DNA of 64,000 nucleotides from Acidobacteriaceae bacterium (GCA_003139095.1 PLHW01000075.1:95123-159122); one strand, 5' to 3'; shown: positions 16,444 through 25,785, counted from the stretch's first letter. Numbers and translations are program-made. The notes: generated by a model not told the origin, from the letters alone.

Positions 16444-16621
16444 GTCAATGGGTGGATACAGCCCGGGCGCATGCCTGACAGATCAGACGGGATGAAAAGG
16501 CCGCGAAAAGGCAAAAGCAAGGTCCCGGCGAACAACCACCGACTGGGACGACCATATCCTAACGACCAACGACAAACGACCAACGACCGCATCAGGCTCG
16601 AAGCTCGCGGCTCGCAACTCG

Positions 16622-18358
16622 CTATCCATTCGCCCGAATCATCTGCTCTGCATGCTTGCGCGAAGTATCCGTCAGCTTCGCGCCGGATAGCATGCGCGCC
16701 ACTTCTTCGGTCCGCTCCTCGCCCGTGACTTGCCGAACCGTGGTTTTGGTCCGCCCGGACGCTATCCGCTTTTCGATTAGGTAATGATGGTCGGCAAACG
16801 TCGCAATCTGCGGCAGGTGCGTCACGCAAAGCACCTGGTTCCCTTTCGCGAGCGCCTTGAGTTTTTTCCCGACCGCTTCCGCAGCCCGGCCGCCAATGCC
16901 CGTATCGATTTCGTCGAACACGAGCGTACGCTGCCCTGCGGAAATTCTCTTTCGTCCCGCCAGATTCGCGCCCGCTTCCACGCTCGCCTTCAAGGCCAGC
17001 ATCACGCGCGACATTTCGCCGCCCGAGGCAATCTGTTCCAGCGGCCGCATCGCTTCTCCCGTATTCGTCGCAATGCGATAAACCACCTGATTGAAGCCCG
17101 AAGCGCTCCAATGTTCTTCCGCATCGTTCTCTTCCACCGCGATCGCGAACGCCGCGCGCATTGCCAGATCGTTAATCTCCGCTTCGACTGTCTTCTCCAG
17201 CTTTCGCGCCGCCTCGTTCCGCCTGCGCGAAACGCCGCGCGCGGCCTTCTTATAGCGTTCCGCCGCAATCGCCTGCTCCGCGCGCAGTTCCGCGAGCACC
17301 TGATCTTTATTCTCCACCTCCGCAAGCTTCCGCCGAACATCTTCCCCAAACGCAATCACCTGCTCAAGTCGCGGCCCATATTTCCGCTTCAGCCGGTCAA
17401 GCAGCGCCAATCGCTCCTCAATCTCAGCCAGCCTTTCCGGAGACGCGTGAATTCCGCCCGCATAATCGCGCAAAGTCGCGCCCACATCTTCCACGCTGAT
17501 GCGCGCCGATTCCAGCGCCGCGAGCGCCTCTTGAAACTTCGGCTCGTAGCGCGCAAGCTCCTCGATGTGTTTCTGCGCCGCGCGCAGGCTCGACGAAGTC
17601 GAAGCATTCCCCTCATACAACAGATCGAACGCATTCATCGCCGCGCCGTAAATCTTCTCCGCGTTCGCCAGCACCAACTTCTCGGCTTCCAGTTGCTCGT
17701 CTTCTTCCGCACTCAGCCGCGCCTCGTCAATCTCGCGCGCCTGAAAGCTCCACAGGTCCAGCAATCGCATCCGATCCTGCTCATCCCGCTCCAGCTCCGC
17801 AATCCGCGCCCGAATTGCCTTCCAGCCGGCAAAAGCCTCCGCAACTTCCTCCAACTCAATTCCAGCATAAGCATCCAGCAAGTTCTGTCGCGCGGCCGCA
17901 TCGAAGTGCGCAATCGACTCGGTCTGCGCGTGGATCACTCCCAAATGCGGCGCCAGTACCTTCAACACAGCCACAGTCGCAGGCTGATTATTGATGAACA
18001 CGCGTCCTTTTCCACCCGCCGCAATCTCGCGCCGCAGAATCAGCGATCCATCGCCCCATGATCCATCGCCGGATGATCCATCGCCCCAATCCGCGTCCAG
18101 CCCATTTGTCTCCAGAATCCCTTCAATCGCCTTTTTCGCCGCGCCTTCGCTCTCGAACACGCCCATCACAACCGCTCGTTCCGCGCCCGCGCGAATCACC
18201 TCCGCGGAAGCCTTCTCCCCCAGCAGCAATCCCAGCGCATCGATCAGGATCGACTTCCCCGCGCCCGTTTCCCCCGTCAGCAGGTTCAACCCAGCCGCGA
18301 ACTCGATCACCGCGTTGTCGATCACCGCGTAGTTCTCCAGCCGCAGTTCAGTGAGCAC
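16622..18358 (-). CDS. recN: DNA repair protein RecN
   Basis: The product is a 578 aa SMC-like ATPase. It has Walker A GETGAGKS (about 29-36), a long coiled-coil middle, an ABC-type signature (LEQIASGGEMSRVMLALK) and Walker B LVFDEIDTGIGGRAAE. RecN helps hold and pair broken DNA ends in recombinational repair. It starts with GTG 18358, with GAGGA upstream. At about residues 92-106 there is a GDGS-rich insertion encoded by three tandem 15-base units (18045-18089). It is divergent from tolQ. Confidence 0.93.
   Translation of the reverse strand: MLTELRLENYAVIDNAVIEFAAGLNLLTGETGAGKSILIDALGLLLGEKASAEVIRAGAERAVVMGVFESEGAAKKAIEGILETNGLDADWGDGSSGDGSWGDGSLILRREIAAGGKGRVFINNQPATVAVLKVLAPHLGVIHAQTESIAHFDAAARQNLLDAYAGIELEEVAEAFAGWKAIRARIAELERDEQDRMRLLDLWSFQAREIDEARLSAEEDEQLEAEKLVLANAEKIYGAAMNAFDLLYEGNASTSSSLRAAQKHIEELARYEPKFQEALAALESARISVEDVGATLRDYAGGIHASPERLAEIEERLALLDRLKRKYGPRLEQVIAFGEDVRRKLAEVENKDQVLAELRAEQAIAAERYKKAARGVSRRRNEAARKLEKTVEAEINDLAMRAAFAIAVEENDAEEHWSASGFNQVVYRIATNTGEAMRPLEQIASGGEMSRVMLALKASVEAGANLAGRKRISAGQRTLVFDEIDTGIGGRAAEAVGKKLKALAKGNQVLCVTHLPQIATFADHHYLIEKRIASGRTKTTVRQVTGEERTEEVARMLSGAKLTDTSRKHAEQMIRANG
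18045..18089. repeat. Three-copy 15-base tandem repeat inside recN
   Basis: Three adjacent units begin GATCCATCGCC and differ only in their last four bases. They are in frame and encode Gly-Asp-Gly-Ser-rich units in the RecN head region. Confidence 0.75.
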
Positions 18359-18378
18359 AAATGTTCCTCGGTTGGTGT

Positions 18379-18398
18379 CGCGGACACTCTTGTCCGCG
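18379..18398. repeat. Hairpin in the recN-tolQ divergent spacer
   Basis: CGCGGACA (18379-18386), loop CTCT, TGTCCGCG (18391-18398): a perfect 8-bp stem. It lies 20 bases upstream of the recN start in the 232-base divergent region. No T-run follows on either strand. The rest of the spacer holds no clear motif. Confidence 0.55.
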
Positions 18399-18590
18399 GC
18401 ATTTTGCCTTCGACCTTACTTCACCGCAATCCACATTTCACGCGCAGCATACCATGAATACTCACCGCGATTCTGCGCCAAGCTGCCGCACGAACTCCTA
18501 CCGCCAATTCCTCATTGACCGATCCGATACCTCAACTCGGTCCTCGCACTGATAGGTCTATAATTCTCATAGGGGTTTTGCAGACCATCA

Positions 18591-19313
18591 ATGCACTTGT
18601 CCTCCCTCCTCTTATCCTTCGTCGGCGGCGAAATAGTCGATCTCGTCCTTCAAACCGGTGCAGTCGCCAAAAGCGTTCTGGTCATACTGCTCGCCTTCAG
18701 CGTCTTTTCCTGGGCCGTCATCCTTTCCAAGTGGCGCGTTCTGCGCCGCGCTCGCTCGCAAAGTGAGCGTTTTGTCCGCGCCTTCCGCAAGGCGCAACGC
18801 CTTCAGGATGTCGTCTCGGTCGCCGAGCAGTTCCGTCCCAGCCCGTTAGTTGGCGTCCTTGACGGCGCAATCGCCGAGTTCAAGCGCCAGATGGGCACAA
18901 CCGGCGGAATTCACAACCCGGTCGCAATCCAGCGTGCCATGCAGATCGCATCCTCGGAAGAGATCACGCGCTTCGAGCGCAACGTTCCCTGGCTCGCCAT
19001 CACCGGCGCTGTCACGCCTTTCATCGGCCTGTTCGGAACCGTCTGGGGAATCATCGACGCCTTCCACGGCCTCGGCACCGCGGGCGCGGCCACCTTGCGC
19101 GCCGTCGCTCCCGGGATCTCCGAAGCCCTCATCACCACCGCCGCAGGTTTGGCCGCTGCTATTCCCGCGGTTATCGCCTACAACCTGATCATCGGCTCCA
19201 TCCGCGAGTTCGCCTCGCGCAATGACGACTTCGCCCTCGAGATGCTCAACATGGTTGAGCGCCAATCGCCGCCGCAGGGAAACGCGCAACCGGTCAGCGA
19301 GGTTCGCCGCTGA
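18591..19313 (+). CDS. tolQ: Tol-Pal proton channel subunit TolQ (MotA/TolQ/ExbB family)
   Basis: The product is 240 aa with three membrane helices (about 18-42, 145-170, 175-200) and the family signature (WLAITGAVTPFIGLFGTVWGIIDAF). With TolR it forms the proton channel that energises TolA during envelope constriction. It could also be named ExbB, but the neighbours (tolB, pal, cpoB) show it is the Tol system. The stop overlaps the tolR start (TGATG at 19311-19315). Confidence 0.9.
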   Translation: MHLSSLLLSFVGGEIVDLVLQTGAVAKSVLVILLAFSVFSWAVILSKWRVLRRARSQSERFVRAFRKAQRLQDVVSVAEQFRPSPLVGVLDGAIAEFKRQMGTTGGIHNPVAIQRAMQIASSEEITRFERNVPWLAITGAVTPFIGLFGTVWGIIDAFHGLGTAGAATLRAVAPGISEALITTAAGLAAAIPAVIAYNLIIGSIREFASRNDDFALEMLNMVERQSPPQGNAQPVSEVRR

Positions 19314-19738
19314 TGGCCTTCACCGCTCCCAACGGACGCACGCAGACCGCGCTCGCCGACATCAATATCACTCCGCTCGTAGACGTTGTCCTCGTCCTCC
19401 TCATCATATTTATGGTGACCGCGCCCGTTCTCCAGTCCGGCATCGAAGTCAATGTGCCGCACACGCGCACCGTCAAGGAGATCACCGAGGAGCGTCTCGT
19501 GATCAGCATCGACAAGTCGCAGCGCGTCTTTCTGGGCAACGATCCCATCAACATCAACCAGATCGCGCCCGCCCTCAAGCAGCGCATTCGCGACCCGCGC
19601 CATCAGGCTATCTACCTGCGCTCGGACGAAGACGTCCCGTTCGGCGCGTTCGCCACCGTGATGGACGCCATCAAACAGGCAGGCATCGGCAACGTGAGCA
19701 TTGTTACTCAGCCCATTGACGCGCATGGCAAACACTAA
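19313..19738 (+). CDS. tolR: Tol-Pal proton channel subunit TolR (ExbD family)
   Basis: The product is 141 aa. A short cytoplasmic leader precedes one membrane helix (ITPLVDVVLVLLIIFMVTAPVL, about 20-41) with the conserved Asp of the proton path. A periplasmic domain follows (LYLRSDEDVPFGAFATVMDAIKQAGI-like end). It partners TolQ. The end overlaps the start of the TonB-box-type gene by 14 bases. Confidence 0.92.
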   Translation: MAFTAPNGRTQTALADINITPLVDVVLVLLIIFMVTAPVLQSGIEVNVPHTRTVKEITEERLVISIDKSQRVFLGNDPININQIAPALKQRIRDPRHQAIYLRSDEDVPFGAFATVMDAIKQAGIGNVSIVTQPIDAHGKH

Positions 19739-20501
19739 TGTCCTCGAACACGATGGTCTCCGCCGTCCGCTCGCCTGGTCGGCCACGCTGCACGTTGCCG
19801 CCAGCGCCTTCGTCCTGCTCTGGGCCACATTCATTACCGGCATTCACGGTCAAGGCTGGGGCAGCGGCGGAGGCGGCGATGCCATGGGCGCCACACTCGT
19901 GAATTCGGTTCCTTTGCCCGCCAGCGAGCAGCAGACAAACAATGTGCTCGCCACGGAATCCAAGGGTCTGTCGCAGTCGCAACCGAAGGTGGAGGAAAAA
20001 GAACCCGAGGCGATTCCGATCCCCGACAAGGATACGAAGCTGAGGAAGAAGCCGCAGACCACAGCAACGCAGCGTAAGCCCGAAGCGCAGCCGCCGGAGT
20101 CCAACCAGATTCCCTACGGCGAAGGCGGACCGGTCAGCGGCCCCTATGCCATGTTCAGCGCAGGCGGCGCCAAAGGCGGATTCGGTTTCACCGGCGGCGG
20201 CGGCGATTTCGGCAGCCGTTTCTCATGGTACGTACAAGCGGTGCAGCGCAAGGTATCGGAGAATTGGTTAAAGTACGAGGTCGATCCGACGATCCACGAG
20301 GCCAATCGCGTCTACGTGACTTTTGACATTGCCCGCGATGGGCATCCGTCCAACGTGCAGATCGAGCAGTCCAGCGGCGTGCCTTCGCTCGACATCTCGG
20401 CCATGCGTGCTGTTCAACGCATCGACACATTCGGCCCTTTGCCCCCGGAATATTCCGGCAACCGAGTTTCGGTAGAATTTTGGTTCGATTACAAGAGATA
20501 A
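19725..20501 (+). CDS. tolA: TolA-like energy transducer (TonB C-terminal domain)
   Basis: The product is 258 aa from ATG 19725; a longer frame would overlap tolR more. There is one N-terminal membrane anchor (about 19-38), then a Gly/Pro/Lys/Glu-rich periplasmic spacer. The C-terminal TonB/TolA domain (SENWLKYEVDPTIHEANRVYVTFDIARDG ... ISAMRAVQRIDTFGPLPPEY) ends in VSVEFWFDYKR. It transmits the TolQR proton-driven motion to TolB and Pal. TonB and TolA C-termini are hard to tell apart; the operon decides for TolA. Confidence 0.85.
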   Translation: MANTNVLEHDGLRRPLAWSATLHVAASAFVLLWATFITGIHGQGWGSGGGGDAMGATLVNSVPLPASEQQTNNVLATESKGLSQSQPKVEEKEPEAIPIPDKDTKLRKKPQTTATQRKPEAQPPESNQIPYGEGGPVSGPYAMFSAGGAKGGFGFTGGGGDFGSRFSWYVQAVQRKVSENWLKYEVDPTIHEANRVYVTFDIARDGHPSNVQIEQSSGVPSLDISAMRAVQRIDTFGPLPPEYSGNRVSVEFWFDYKR

Positions 20502-20558
20502 GTGGTTCGCGTTTTGTAGCTTTGTCATTTTCGTCGGTTGTTTTAAAGGGAGTGAAAA

Positions 20559-21983
20559 TTGAGCAACGCGATACCCCCCATTCCACATCCTACTAACGAC
20601 GAGCAAATTCGCTCGTTCGGCAAGGGGATTACGTCGCGCCACGAACATAAATCCCAGCTTGGCCGCCAGTCGCTTTTCGTCGTCGCCATACTCTTCGCGC
20701 TGGCCGCCTCCAGTTCGGCACAAGACTGGATTCGCACCGGTACCGGCCTCGGTGTCGAAAAAGTTCGCGTCGCCGCCCCTGACTTCAAACCCTCCACCGC
20801 CGACGCCAAAAACACCGACCTGCTCAAAACCTTCAACAGCACGCTCTGGAACGACCTCGACAATGCCGGAATTTTCTTCCTCGTCTCGAAAAGTTTTTAT
20901 CCCTTGCAAACGCCCTCGCAACCCACCGAGGTAAAATTCGCGGACTGGTCGTCGCCTCCGCCCGAAGCCTCCATGCTCGCCTTCGGCAATCTGGGCGCAA
21001 CCGCCGACAAGGTCATGGTGCAGGGCTGGCTCTATGACCTCAAGAATCCCGCCTCGCCGCAGGTCTTAGGCAAGCAATACAGCGATTCTGCGACCGACGA
21101 TGCTGTCCGCCTCATCGCGCACAAGTTCGCCGATGAAATTATCTTTCGCCTGGGCGGCGGAATCCCCGGCATTGCCGAAAGCAAAATTTATTTCGTCAGC
21201 GATCGCACCGGCCACAAAGAAATCTGGATGATGGATTACGACGGCGCCAACCAGCAGCAGGTCACGCATCTAGGCAGCATTTCCCTATCGCCGCGAATTT
21301 CTCCCGATGGCTCCCGCCTCGCCTTCAGTTCCGCCACCAAGAGCGGCTGGGAAATTCTGATGTATTCCTTCGATCTCAATCGCCTCGTCAGTTTTGCACG
21401 CTTTGGTGGCATGAATCTGTCTCCCTCCTGGTCGCCCGACGGCAAACTCGCCTTCTCTTCCTCGCGCAACGGCTTTCCCAACATCTTCGTCGTCGATGGC
21501 TCGGGCAATAACGGCCACCGCCTCACCACCGACAAAGGTCCCGATGTCTCTCCCACATGGAATCGCAAAACCGGTTCGCAAATTGCTTTCGTCAGCGGTC
21601 GTACCGGCTTGCCGCAGATTTACACGATGGAGGCCGATGGCACCAACATGCAGCGCGTCACCGATCAGGGCTATGCGGTCTCTCCCAACTGGTCGCCCAA
21701 CGGCCAGTTTCTGACTTTCTCGTGGATGCGCAAATACGGCCCCGGCGAACCCGGCTCCAATGATCTTTACCTGATGGACGTCGCCAGCAAGCAGTGGGTA
21801 CAGCTCACACACGATGCCGGCCGCAACGATTTTCCCTGCTGGTCGCCGGATGGGCGGCATATTATCTTCCAGTCGCACCGCACCGGCGCCGACCAGATCT
21901 TTACCATGCTCGCCGATGGTACGAATTTAAAGCAGTTGACTACCAAGGGCAGTAATACACAGCCCAACTGGAGTTGGAAATAG
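20559..21983 (+). CDS. tolB: Tol-Pal system beta-propeller protein TolB
   Basis: The product is 474 aa. It has a TolB N-terminal domain (about 60-200) and a six-bladed propeller made of repeats of the type GxxQxxxLTxxGxxxxPxWSPDG (SPRISPDGSRLAF, SPSWSPDGKLAF, SPNWSPNGQFLTF, FPCWSPDGRHIIF). The start is TTG 20559, with AAAGGGA 8 bases upstream. A 35-residue leader precedes the hydrophobic signal segment (SLFVVAILFALAASSSAQ), which is longer than usual. It is a periplasmic partner of Pal. Confidence 0.93.
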   Translation: MSNAIPPIPHPTNDEQIRSFGKGITSRHEHKSQLGRQSLFVVAILFALAASSSAQDWIRTGTGLGVEKVRVAAPDFKPSTADAKNTDLLKTFNSTLWNDLDNAGIFFLVSKSFYPLQTPSQPTEVKFADWSSPPPEASMLAFGNLGATADKVMVQGWLYDLKNPASPQVLGKQYSDSATDDAVRLIAHKFADEIIFRLGGGIPGIAESKIYFVSDRTGHKEIWMMDYDGANQQQVTHLGSISLSPRISPDGSRLAFSSATKSGWEILMYSFDLNRLVSFARFGGMNLSPSWSPDGKLAFSSSRNGFPNIFVVDGSGNNGHRLTTDKGPDVSPTWNRKTGSQIAFVSGRTGLPQIYTMEADGTNMQRVTDQGYAVSPNWSPNGQFLTFSWMRKYGPGEPGSNDLYLMDVASKQWVQLTHDAGRNDFPCWSPDGRHIIFQSHRTGADQIFTMLADGTNLKQLTTKGSNTQPNWSWK

Positions 21984-22102
21984 TGGTTGGAATGCGAGTC
22001 GTCACTTAGCGAATTTCGGAGTTGCGGCCGGCCAACCGTGCGCCCAGCCGCAACCCTCGATTGCATGCCACAATCGGGGCGCACAGAAACTTGGAGGAAC
22101 CC

Positions 22103-22855
22103 GTGAAGCACCAGATAGTGAAGCACCAGATAAAGATGTGGGGTCTGTTCGTAGCTGCACTTGGTACGCTAATGTTCCTGGGCGCATGCGCGAAAAAAGC
22201 GGCCCCGCCGCCGCCCGCGCCGCCGCCCTCGCCTACCGCTCCAACCGCGTCGCTGTCCGCGAGTCCGAACACCATCAACAAGGGCGACTCAACCACTCTT
22301 ACCTGGCAGACCACCAACGCCACCGATGTCAGCATCGATGCGATCGGCGCTGTCGATCCCAGCGGTTCGCGCCAGGTTAGTCCGTCGGATTCGACTACTT
22401 ATCATCTGGTCGCAAAGGGCCCTGGCGGGACCCAGGATGCCACCGCGCGCGTGACCGTCAATCCCGCGCCTGCTCCCCCTCCGCCGCAGACTTCCAACGC
22501 TACCGAAGAGGAGTTGTTTGCGCAGAACGTGAAGGATGTCTACTTCGATTATGACAAGTCGGACATCCGCCCCAGCGAACAGGGCGCGATCCAGGCCGAT
22601 GCGCAATTCCTTCAGCAGCATCCCGGGATTCACGTGACGATCGAAGGGCACTGCGATGAACGCGGCTCGACCGAATACAATCTCGCTCTCGGCACCAGTC
22701 GCGCCGATGCCGCGAAGAGCGCCCTCATCCAGGCTGGCGTCGCCGGCGATCGCATCAAAACCTACAGTTACGGCAAAGAGAAGCCGTTCTGCACCGAGTC
22801 GAACGAAAGTTGCTGGCAGCAGAATCGCCGTGCGCACTTCGTGTACGAAAAGTAA
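22103..22855 (+). CDS. pal: Peptidoglycan-associated lipoprotein Pal with extra Ig-like domain
   Basis: The product is 250 aa from GTG 22103, which is supported by GGAGG 6 bases upstream. The signal peptide ends in the lipobox LGAC. A Pro-rich linker leads to an Ig-like segment (about 45-120: SPNTINKGDSTTLTWQTTNA ... TYHLVAKGPGG). The OmpA-like peptidoglycan-binding domain (VYFDYDKSDIRPSEQ ... IEGHCDERGSTEYNLALGTSRA ... NRRAHFVYEK) follows. Pal anchors the outer membrane to peptidoglycan and is recycled by TolB. The Ig-like insertion is not in proteobacterial Pal. Confidence 0.92.
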   Translation: MKHQIVKHQIKMWGLFVAALGTLMFLGACAKKAAPPPPAPPPSPTAPTASLSASPNTINKGDSTTLTWQTTNATDVSIDAIGAVDPSGSRQVSPSDSTTYHLVAKGPGGTQDATARVTVNPAPAPPPPQTSNATEEELFAQNVKDVYFDYDKSDIRPSEQGAIQADAQFLQQHPGIHVTIEGHCDERGSTEYNLALGTSRADAAKSALIQAGVAGDRIKTYSYGKEKPFCTESNESCWQQNRRAHFVYEK

Positions 22856-22876
22856 AATCGGTCGAGCTATCAATCA

Positions 22877-22900
22877 GGGGACGAGGCCTGCCTCGTCCCC
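22877..22900. repeat. 10-bp hairpin after pal
   Basis: GGGGACGAGG (22877-22886), loop CCTG, CCTCGTCCCC (22891-22900): a perfect stem 22 bases after the pal stop. No T-run follows. It may protect or attenuate the tol-pal mRNA, and it abuts the composite palindromic element just downstream. Confidence 0.65.
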
Positions 22901-22934
22901 ACCGACCCCGCGAGTAATTTGTCTGGAGCATGTT

Positions 22935-23046
22935 TCATAAATAGGTTTTGGGTAGGGCACGGCTTCAGCCGTGCCGCCATGGGCCAATAAAAATGCGGGC
23001 TTTAGCCCCCGAGGGCTTGACAGATTGCTTCGGAAACTATTTATGA
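22935..23046. mobile_element. MITE/REP-like composite palindromic element between pal and cpoB
   Basis: The outer inverted repeats are TCATAAATAG (22935-22944) and CTATTTATGA (23037-23046). Inside are two hairpins: GGCACGGC-TTCA-GCCGTGCC (22956-22975) and the near-perfect palindrome GGGCTTTAGCCC (22997-23008). The element is 112 bases long, non-coding and sits within the Tol-Pal operon. Terminal inverted repeats around internal hairpins suggest a non-autonomous mobile or REP-type element. No transposase or clear target duplication was seen. Confidence 0.6.
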
Positions 23047-23085
23047 GATCAGTTCTACGCTGAGGTTCAATAACTGAGGTTCACT

Positions 23086-23928
23086 ATGAGATCGCACCGT
23101 TCTTACTTCGTACTCTTAATCCTTTTCAGTTTCGCGCTCGCGCTCGCTCCCGCCTACGCCGCCAATCGCGACATCGTGCAGCTTCAAACCCAAGTCGACC
23201 AGCTTCAGCAGGCGATGACGCAAATGAAGCAGTCGTTCGACGAGCGCATGGGCGTGATGAAGAACCTGCTCGAGCAGAACACCGACGCGGCTAACAAAGT
23301 CACCGCCGCCATCGACGGCCTTCAGGCTTCCATCAACAAGCAGCAGCAGGACCGCGCCGCGCAGGTCGACCAGATCTCCGGTCAAATCCAGGCGCTCACC
23401 GACACCATGGACGAACTGAAAGTTCGCCTCGCCAAGCTCAGCAAACAGTTCGAAGACATGCAGTCAGCGCAGCAATCCATGGCCGCGCAGCAGACGCAAG
23501 CCCAACAGCAACAGCAAGCCATGGCCGCTGCGCCTCCGCCCGACGTGCTCTACAACAACGCCCTGCGCGACTACAACGGCGGCAGCAACGATGTAGCCAC
23601 GCAGGAATTCGGCGACTACATCAAGTATTATCCCGACACCGATCTGGCGGGCAACGCGTACTTCTATCTCGCCGAGATGGAATATAAGGCGGGCGATTAT
23701 CCAAAGGCCATCGCCAATTACGACTTAGTCCTGAAAAATTTTCCCAGTGGGAGCAAGGCCGCGTCTGCGCAGTTAAGAAAAGGATTCGCGCTGATTGAAG
23801 TCGGCAAAAAGGAAGACGGCGAACAGGAATTAAGGCACGTGATTCAGCGCTATCCGCGCACCAACGAAGCCGCGCAGGCCAAAGAGCGTTTGCGCAAGCT
23901 CGGAGCCGCTCCCACGCGCGGCCGCTAG
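23086..23928 (+). CDS. cpoB: Cell division coordinator CpoB (YbgF)
   Basis: The product is 280 aa. A signal peptide ends at AYAA. A Gln-rich coiled coil (about 28-145) forms the trimerisation part. TPR-type repeats follow (about 150-275: VLYNNALRDYNGGSNDVATQEF, NAYFYLAEMEYKAGDYPKAIANYDLVLKNFP, KAASAQLRKGFALIEVGKKEDGEQELRHVIQRYP). CpoB links Tol-Pal constriction with peptidoglycan synthesis. It closes the canonical QRAB-pal-cpoB order. The spacer to pal is 230 bases and carries palindromic elements, so it may have its own expression level. Confidence 0.9.
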   Translation: MRSHRSYFVLLILFSFALALAPAYAANRDIVQLQTQVDQLQQAMTQMKQSFDERMGVMKNLLEQNTDAANKVTAAIDGLQASINKQQQDRAAQVDQISGQIQALTDTMDELKVRLAKLSKQFEDMQSAQQSMAAQQTQAQQQQQAMAAAPPPDVLYNNALRDYNGGSNDVATQEFGDYIKYYPDTDLAGNAYFYLAEMEYKAGDYPKAIANYDLVLKNFPSGSKAASAQLRKGFALIEVGKKEDGEQELRHVIQRYPRTNEAAQAKERLRKLGAAPTRGR

Positions 23929-23939
23929 CCTTCGTTTCG

Positions 23940-24548
23940 CTAGCGCCGGGTATTTGGCACTTCGATCCCGCCTTCAATGTTCGGGATCCCGAAGTGCCCG
24001 CCAAGATGCGCAATATCCACCGGACTGATCGATCCACTGACAACCACGAAGTCGACCTCTCTCGGTCGCGCCGCAAGAATCGCCACGTTGCTGATCGCGT
24101 TGTTCCGCATACGGATCCAGACGTCCGTCACGCGCCCTTCGCCATTCTTGTCATGTTTGTTCGCCATCCGCATCCATCCCGCTGCCCGGTACTCTTCGCG
24201 AATCGAGTCCAGCGACTCCGGTTCGTAACTCCACGAGCCGGCGTAGCGAAAATCGTGCACCGAAATTCCGCTCACTCCCGCAATCACCCGCCGCAGGTCT
24301 TCGTTATTCGGATCGAGCTTCGACGCCAGGACCAGCATGGAGTGGTCCAGCGTGAACTCGGTCTTCGACGAGGCGTCCTGCCGCAAGCTCTCAAGCCCAC
24401 GCGGTAGAATCTCGCGCTGCGACGGCGCAGGCGTCTGCCGCGACAATTGCCCCGAGTACGTTTGCCCGGACGATTGCTGCTGGGCTCCCGCCAAGTGAGC
24501 CGCCGAAATTGCCATCGACAAAGGAAGAATGATGCGCAAAACTCTCAT
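23940..24548 (-). CDS. Exported DUF4252-like protein
   Basis: The product is 202 aa from ATG 24548, with GAGG 6 bases upstream. A signal peptide (MRVLRIILPLSMAISAAHLAGA) precedes a Gln/Ser-rich linker. A compact domain (about 60-190) follows, with LDHSMLVLASKLDPNNEDLRRVIAGVSGISVHDFRY and VDFVVVSGSISPVDIAHLGG. This pattern resembles DUF4252; the function is unknown. It is convergent with cpoB at an 11-base distance. Confidence 0.7.
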   Translation of the reverse strand: MRVLRIILPLSMAISAAHLAGAQQQSSGQTYSGQLSRQTPAPSQREILPRGLESLRQDASSKTEFTLDHSMLVLASKLDPNNEDLRRVIAGVSGISVHDFRYAGSWSYEPESLDSIREEYRAAGWMRMANKHDKNGEGRVTDVWIRMRNNAISNVAILAARPREVDFVVVSGSISPVDIAHLGGHFGIPNIEGGIEVPNTRR

Positions 24549-24750
24549 GTCGCGCCTCAAACCACAGAACCACGTCGTCATCACAACCCTTCGTTACCCA
24601 ATCTCAGATTCCGAAATTCAACCCACAACCCTTGGACGCACGCCCGCCCAAAAAGCGAGCGCCGTCCCATATCAACCCGGCGCCCCCAAATTAGTTGTCG
24701 TTGAAATTCGGCTCGATCAGCCGCGGTCCGCGCCGCCGATCCCAGTTCCG

Positions 24751-25590
24751 TCACACCACGTCGGCCGCCGCAGCCTTTCCCGCTATCCCGCTCGTCGAGC
24801 GCAGCGTCACCCAGTCCGTCTGAATGCTCTCCCAGTCCTGAATCAAAAATCCGTACGACTCAAAGAGCTGCCGTATGCGCGGACGCGTCCACCCCACAAT
24901 CTCCTCCAGAATCGGCACCAGCGTGGCAAGCGCGTTGTCGCTCAGCACCGTGCGTTTCGCAATCTGCGCCACATGCTTCGACTCCGACACCGCGATCGTG
25001 AACCCGTCATGCCGGTTCACGTGCAGCATCACATGAATATCCGAGCTGCCATCGCCGACATACACCACGTGATCCAGCGGAATTCCGAGCTCGTCCGATA
25101 GCTGTTCGAGCCGCGCCACCTTCCCGTAGCCGGCCGTCGCGCGCACTAGCGTTTCAATCTCACCGCTCGCCGTGTATTCAAATTCCGTACCAAAAATGTG
25201 ATCCGGCGGCACAATCCCTTCCAGCGCCGACTGAATCACCTCCACCGGCGCCGCCGACAGCACGTAAAACTCGAAGTGGAACCCGTCGATCTTCCGGTCC
25301 AGAATCTCGTACACCTGCTCGATGTTTTCCTTGAGCCGGATTCGCTTTCCCACCTGCACCAGATCGTCGCGCCGCACCCGCGACCGAAATTCCGGATCGT
25401 GCAGCAATAGGTAGGAAAGCTCCGCCCCCTGCTGCACCAGGTTCAGCTTTGCCATTCCCTTCGTCTTGCGCTCAAATTCGTCAACACTAATACCCACCAG
25501 TTCGCTCAAAACGTAGCCCGTATCGTTGAACGTCAACGTCTGATCGAAGTCACTCGCAAATAAGTAGTGCTTAGGATTTTTGTTAGCCAT
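24751..25590 (-). CDS. HAD-superfamily phosphatase (phosphoserine-phosphatase-like)
   Basis: The product is 279 aa from ATG 25590. HAD motif I is DFDQT (the nucleophile and general acid Asp residues), motif II is the Ser in YVLSAAP, and motif IV is GDGSSD, with an Asp-Gly-Ser arrangement as in PSP-like enzymes. It is larger than SerB-type minimal enzymes, with a C-terminal helical extension. The substrate is unknown; small phosphorylated metabolites are typical. It stands alone between two oppositely oriented single genes. Confidence 0.8.
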   Translation of the reverse strand: MANKNPKHYLFASDFDQTLTFNDTGYVLSELVGISVDEFERKTKGMAKLNLVQQGAELSYLLLHDPEFRSRVRRDDLVQVGKRIRLKENIEQVYEILDRKIDGFHFEFYVLSAAPVEVIQSALEGIVPPDHIFGTEFEYTASGEIETLVRATAGYGKVARLEQLSDELGIPLDHVVYVGDGSSDIHVMLHVNRHDGFTIAVSESKHVAQIAKRTVLSDNALATLVPILEEIVGWTRPRIRQLFESYGFLIQDWESIQTDWVTLRSTSGIAGKAAAADVV

Positions 25591-25785
25591 ATCCCATCTT
25601 AGATTCAAGCGTTGGTTAACCGACCATTAAATTTCGCTATCATAGCGATTACAATAACTTGCGAATCGTTCCCGCCGCCCCAGGCATCGCCAAACACATC
25701 GCCAAAACCCGTATTGCCCGCCGCCGTCTTTGCGTGTAGCCTCATCTTGTCGTCATAAAATCGTGCAAGCGCGCCGAGGTCTGCC

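Noticed and set aside
16784..18061. Plus-strand ORF of 425 aa opposite recN
   Set aside because: Arg/Leu-rich shadow; RecN motifs on the minus strand are clear.
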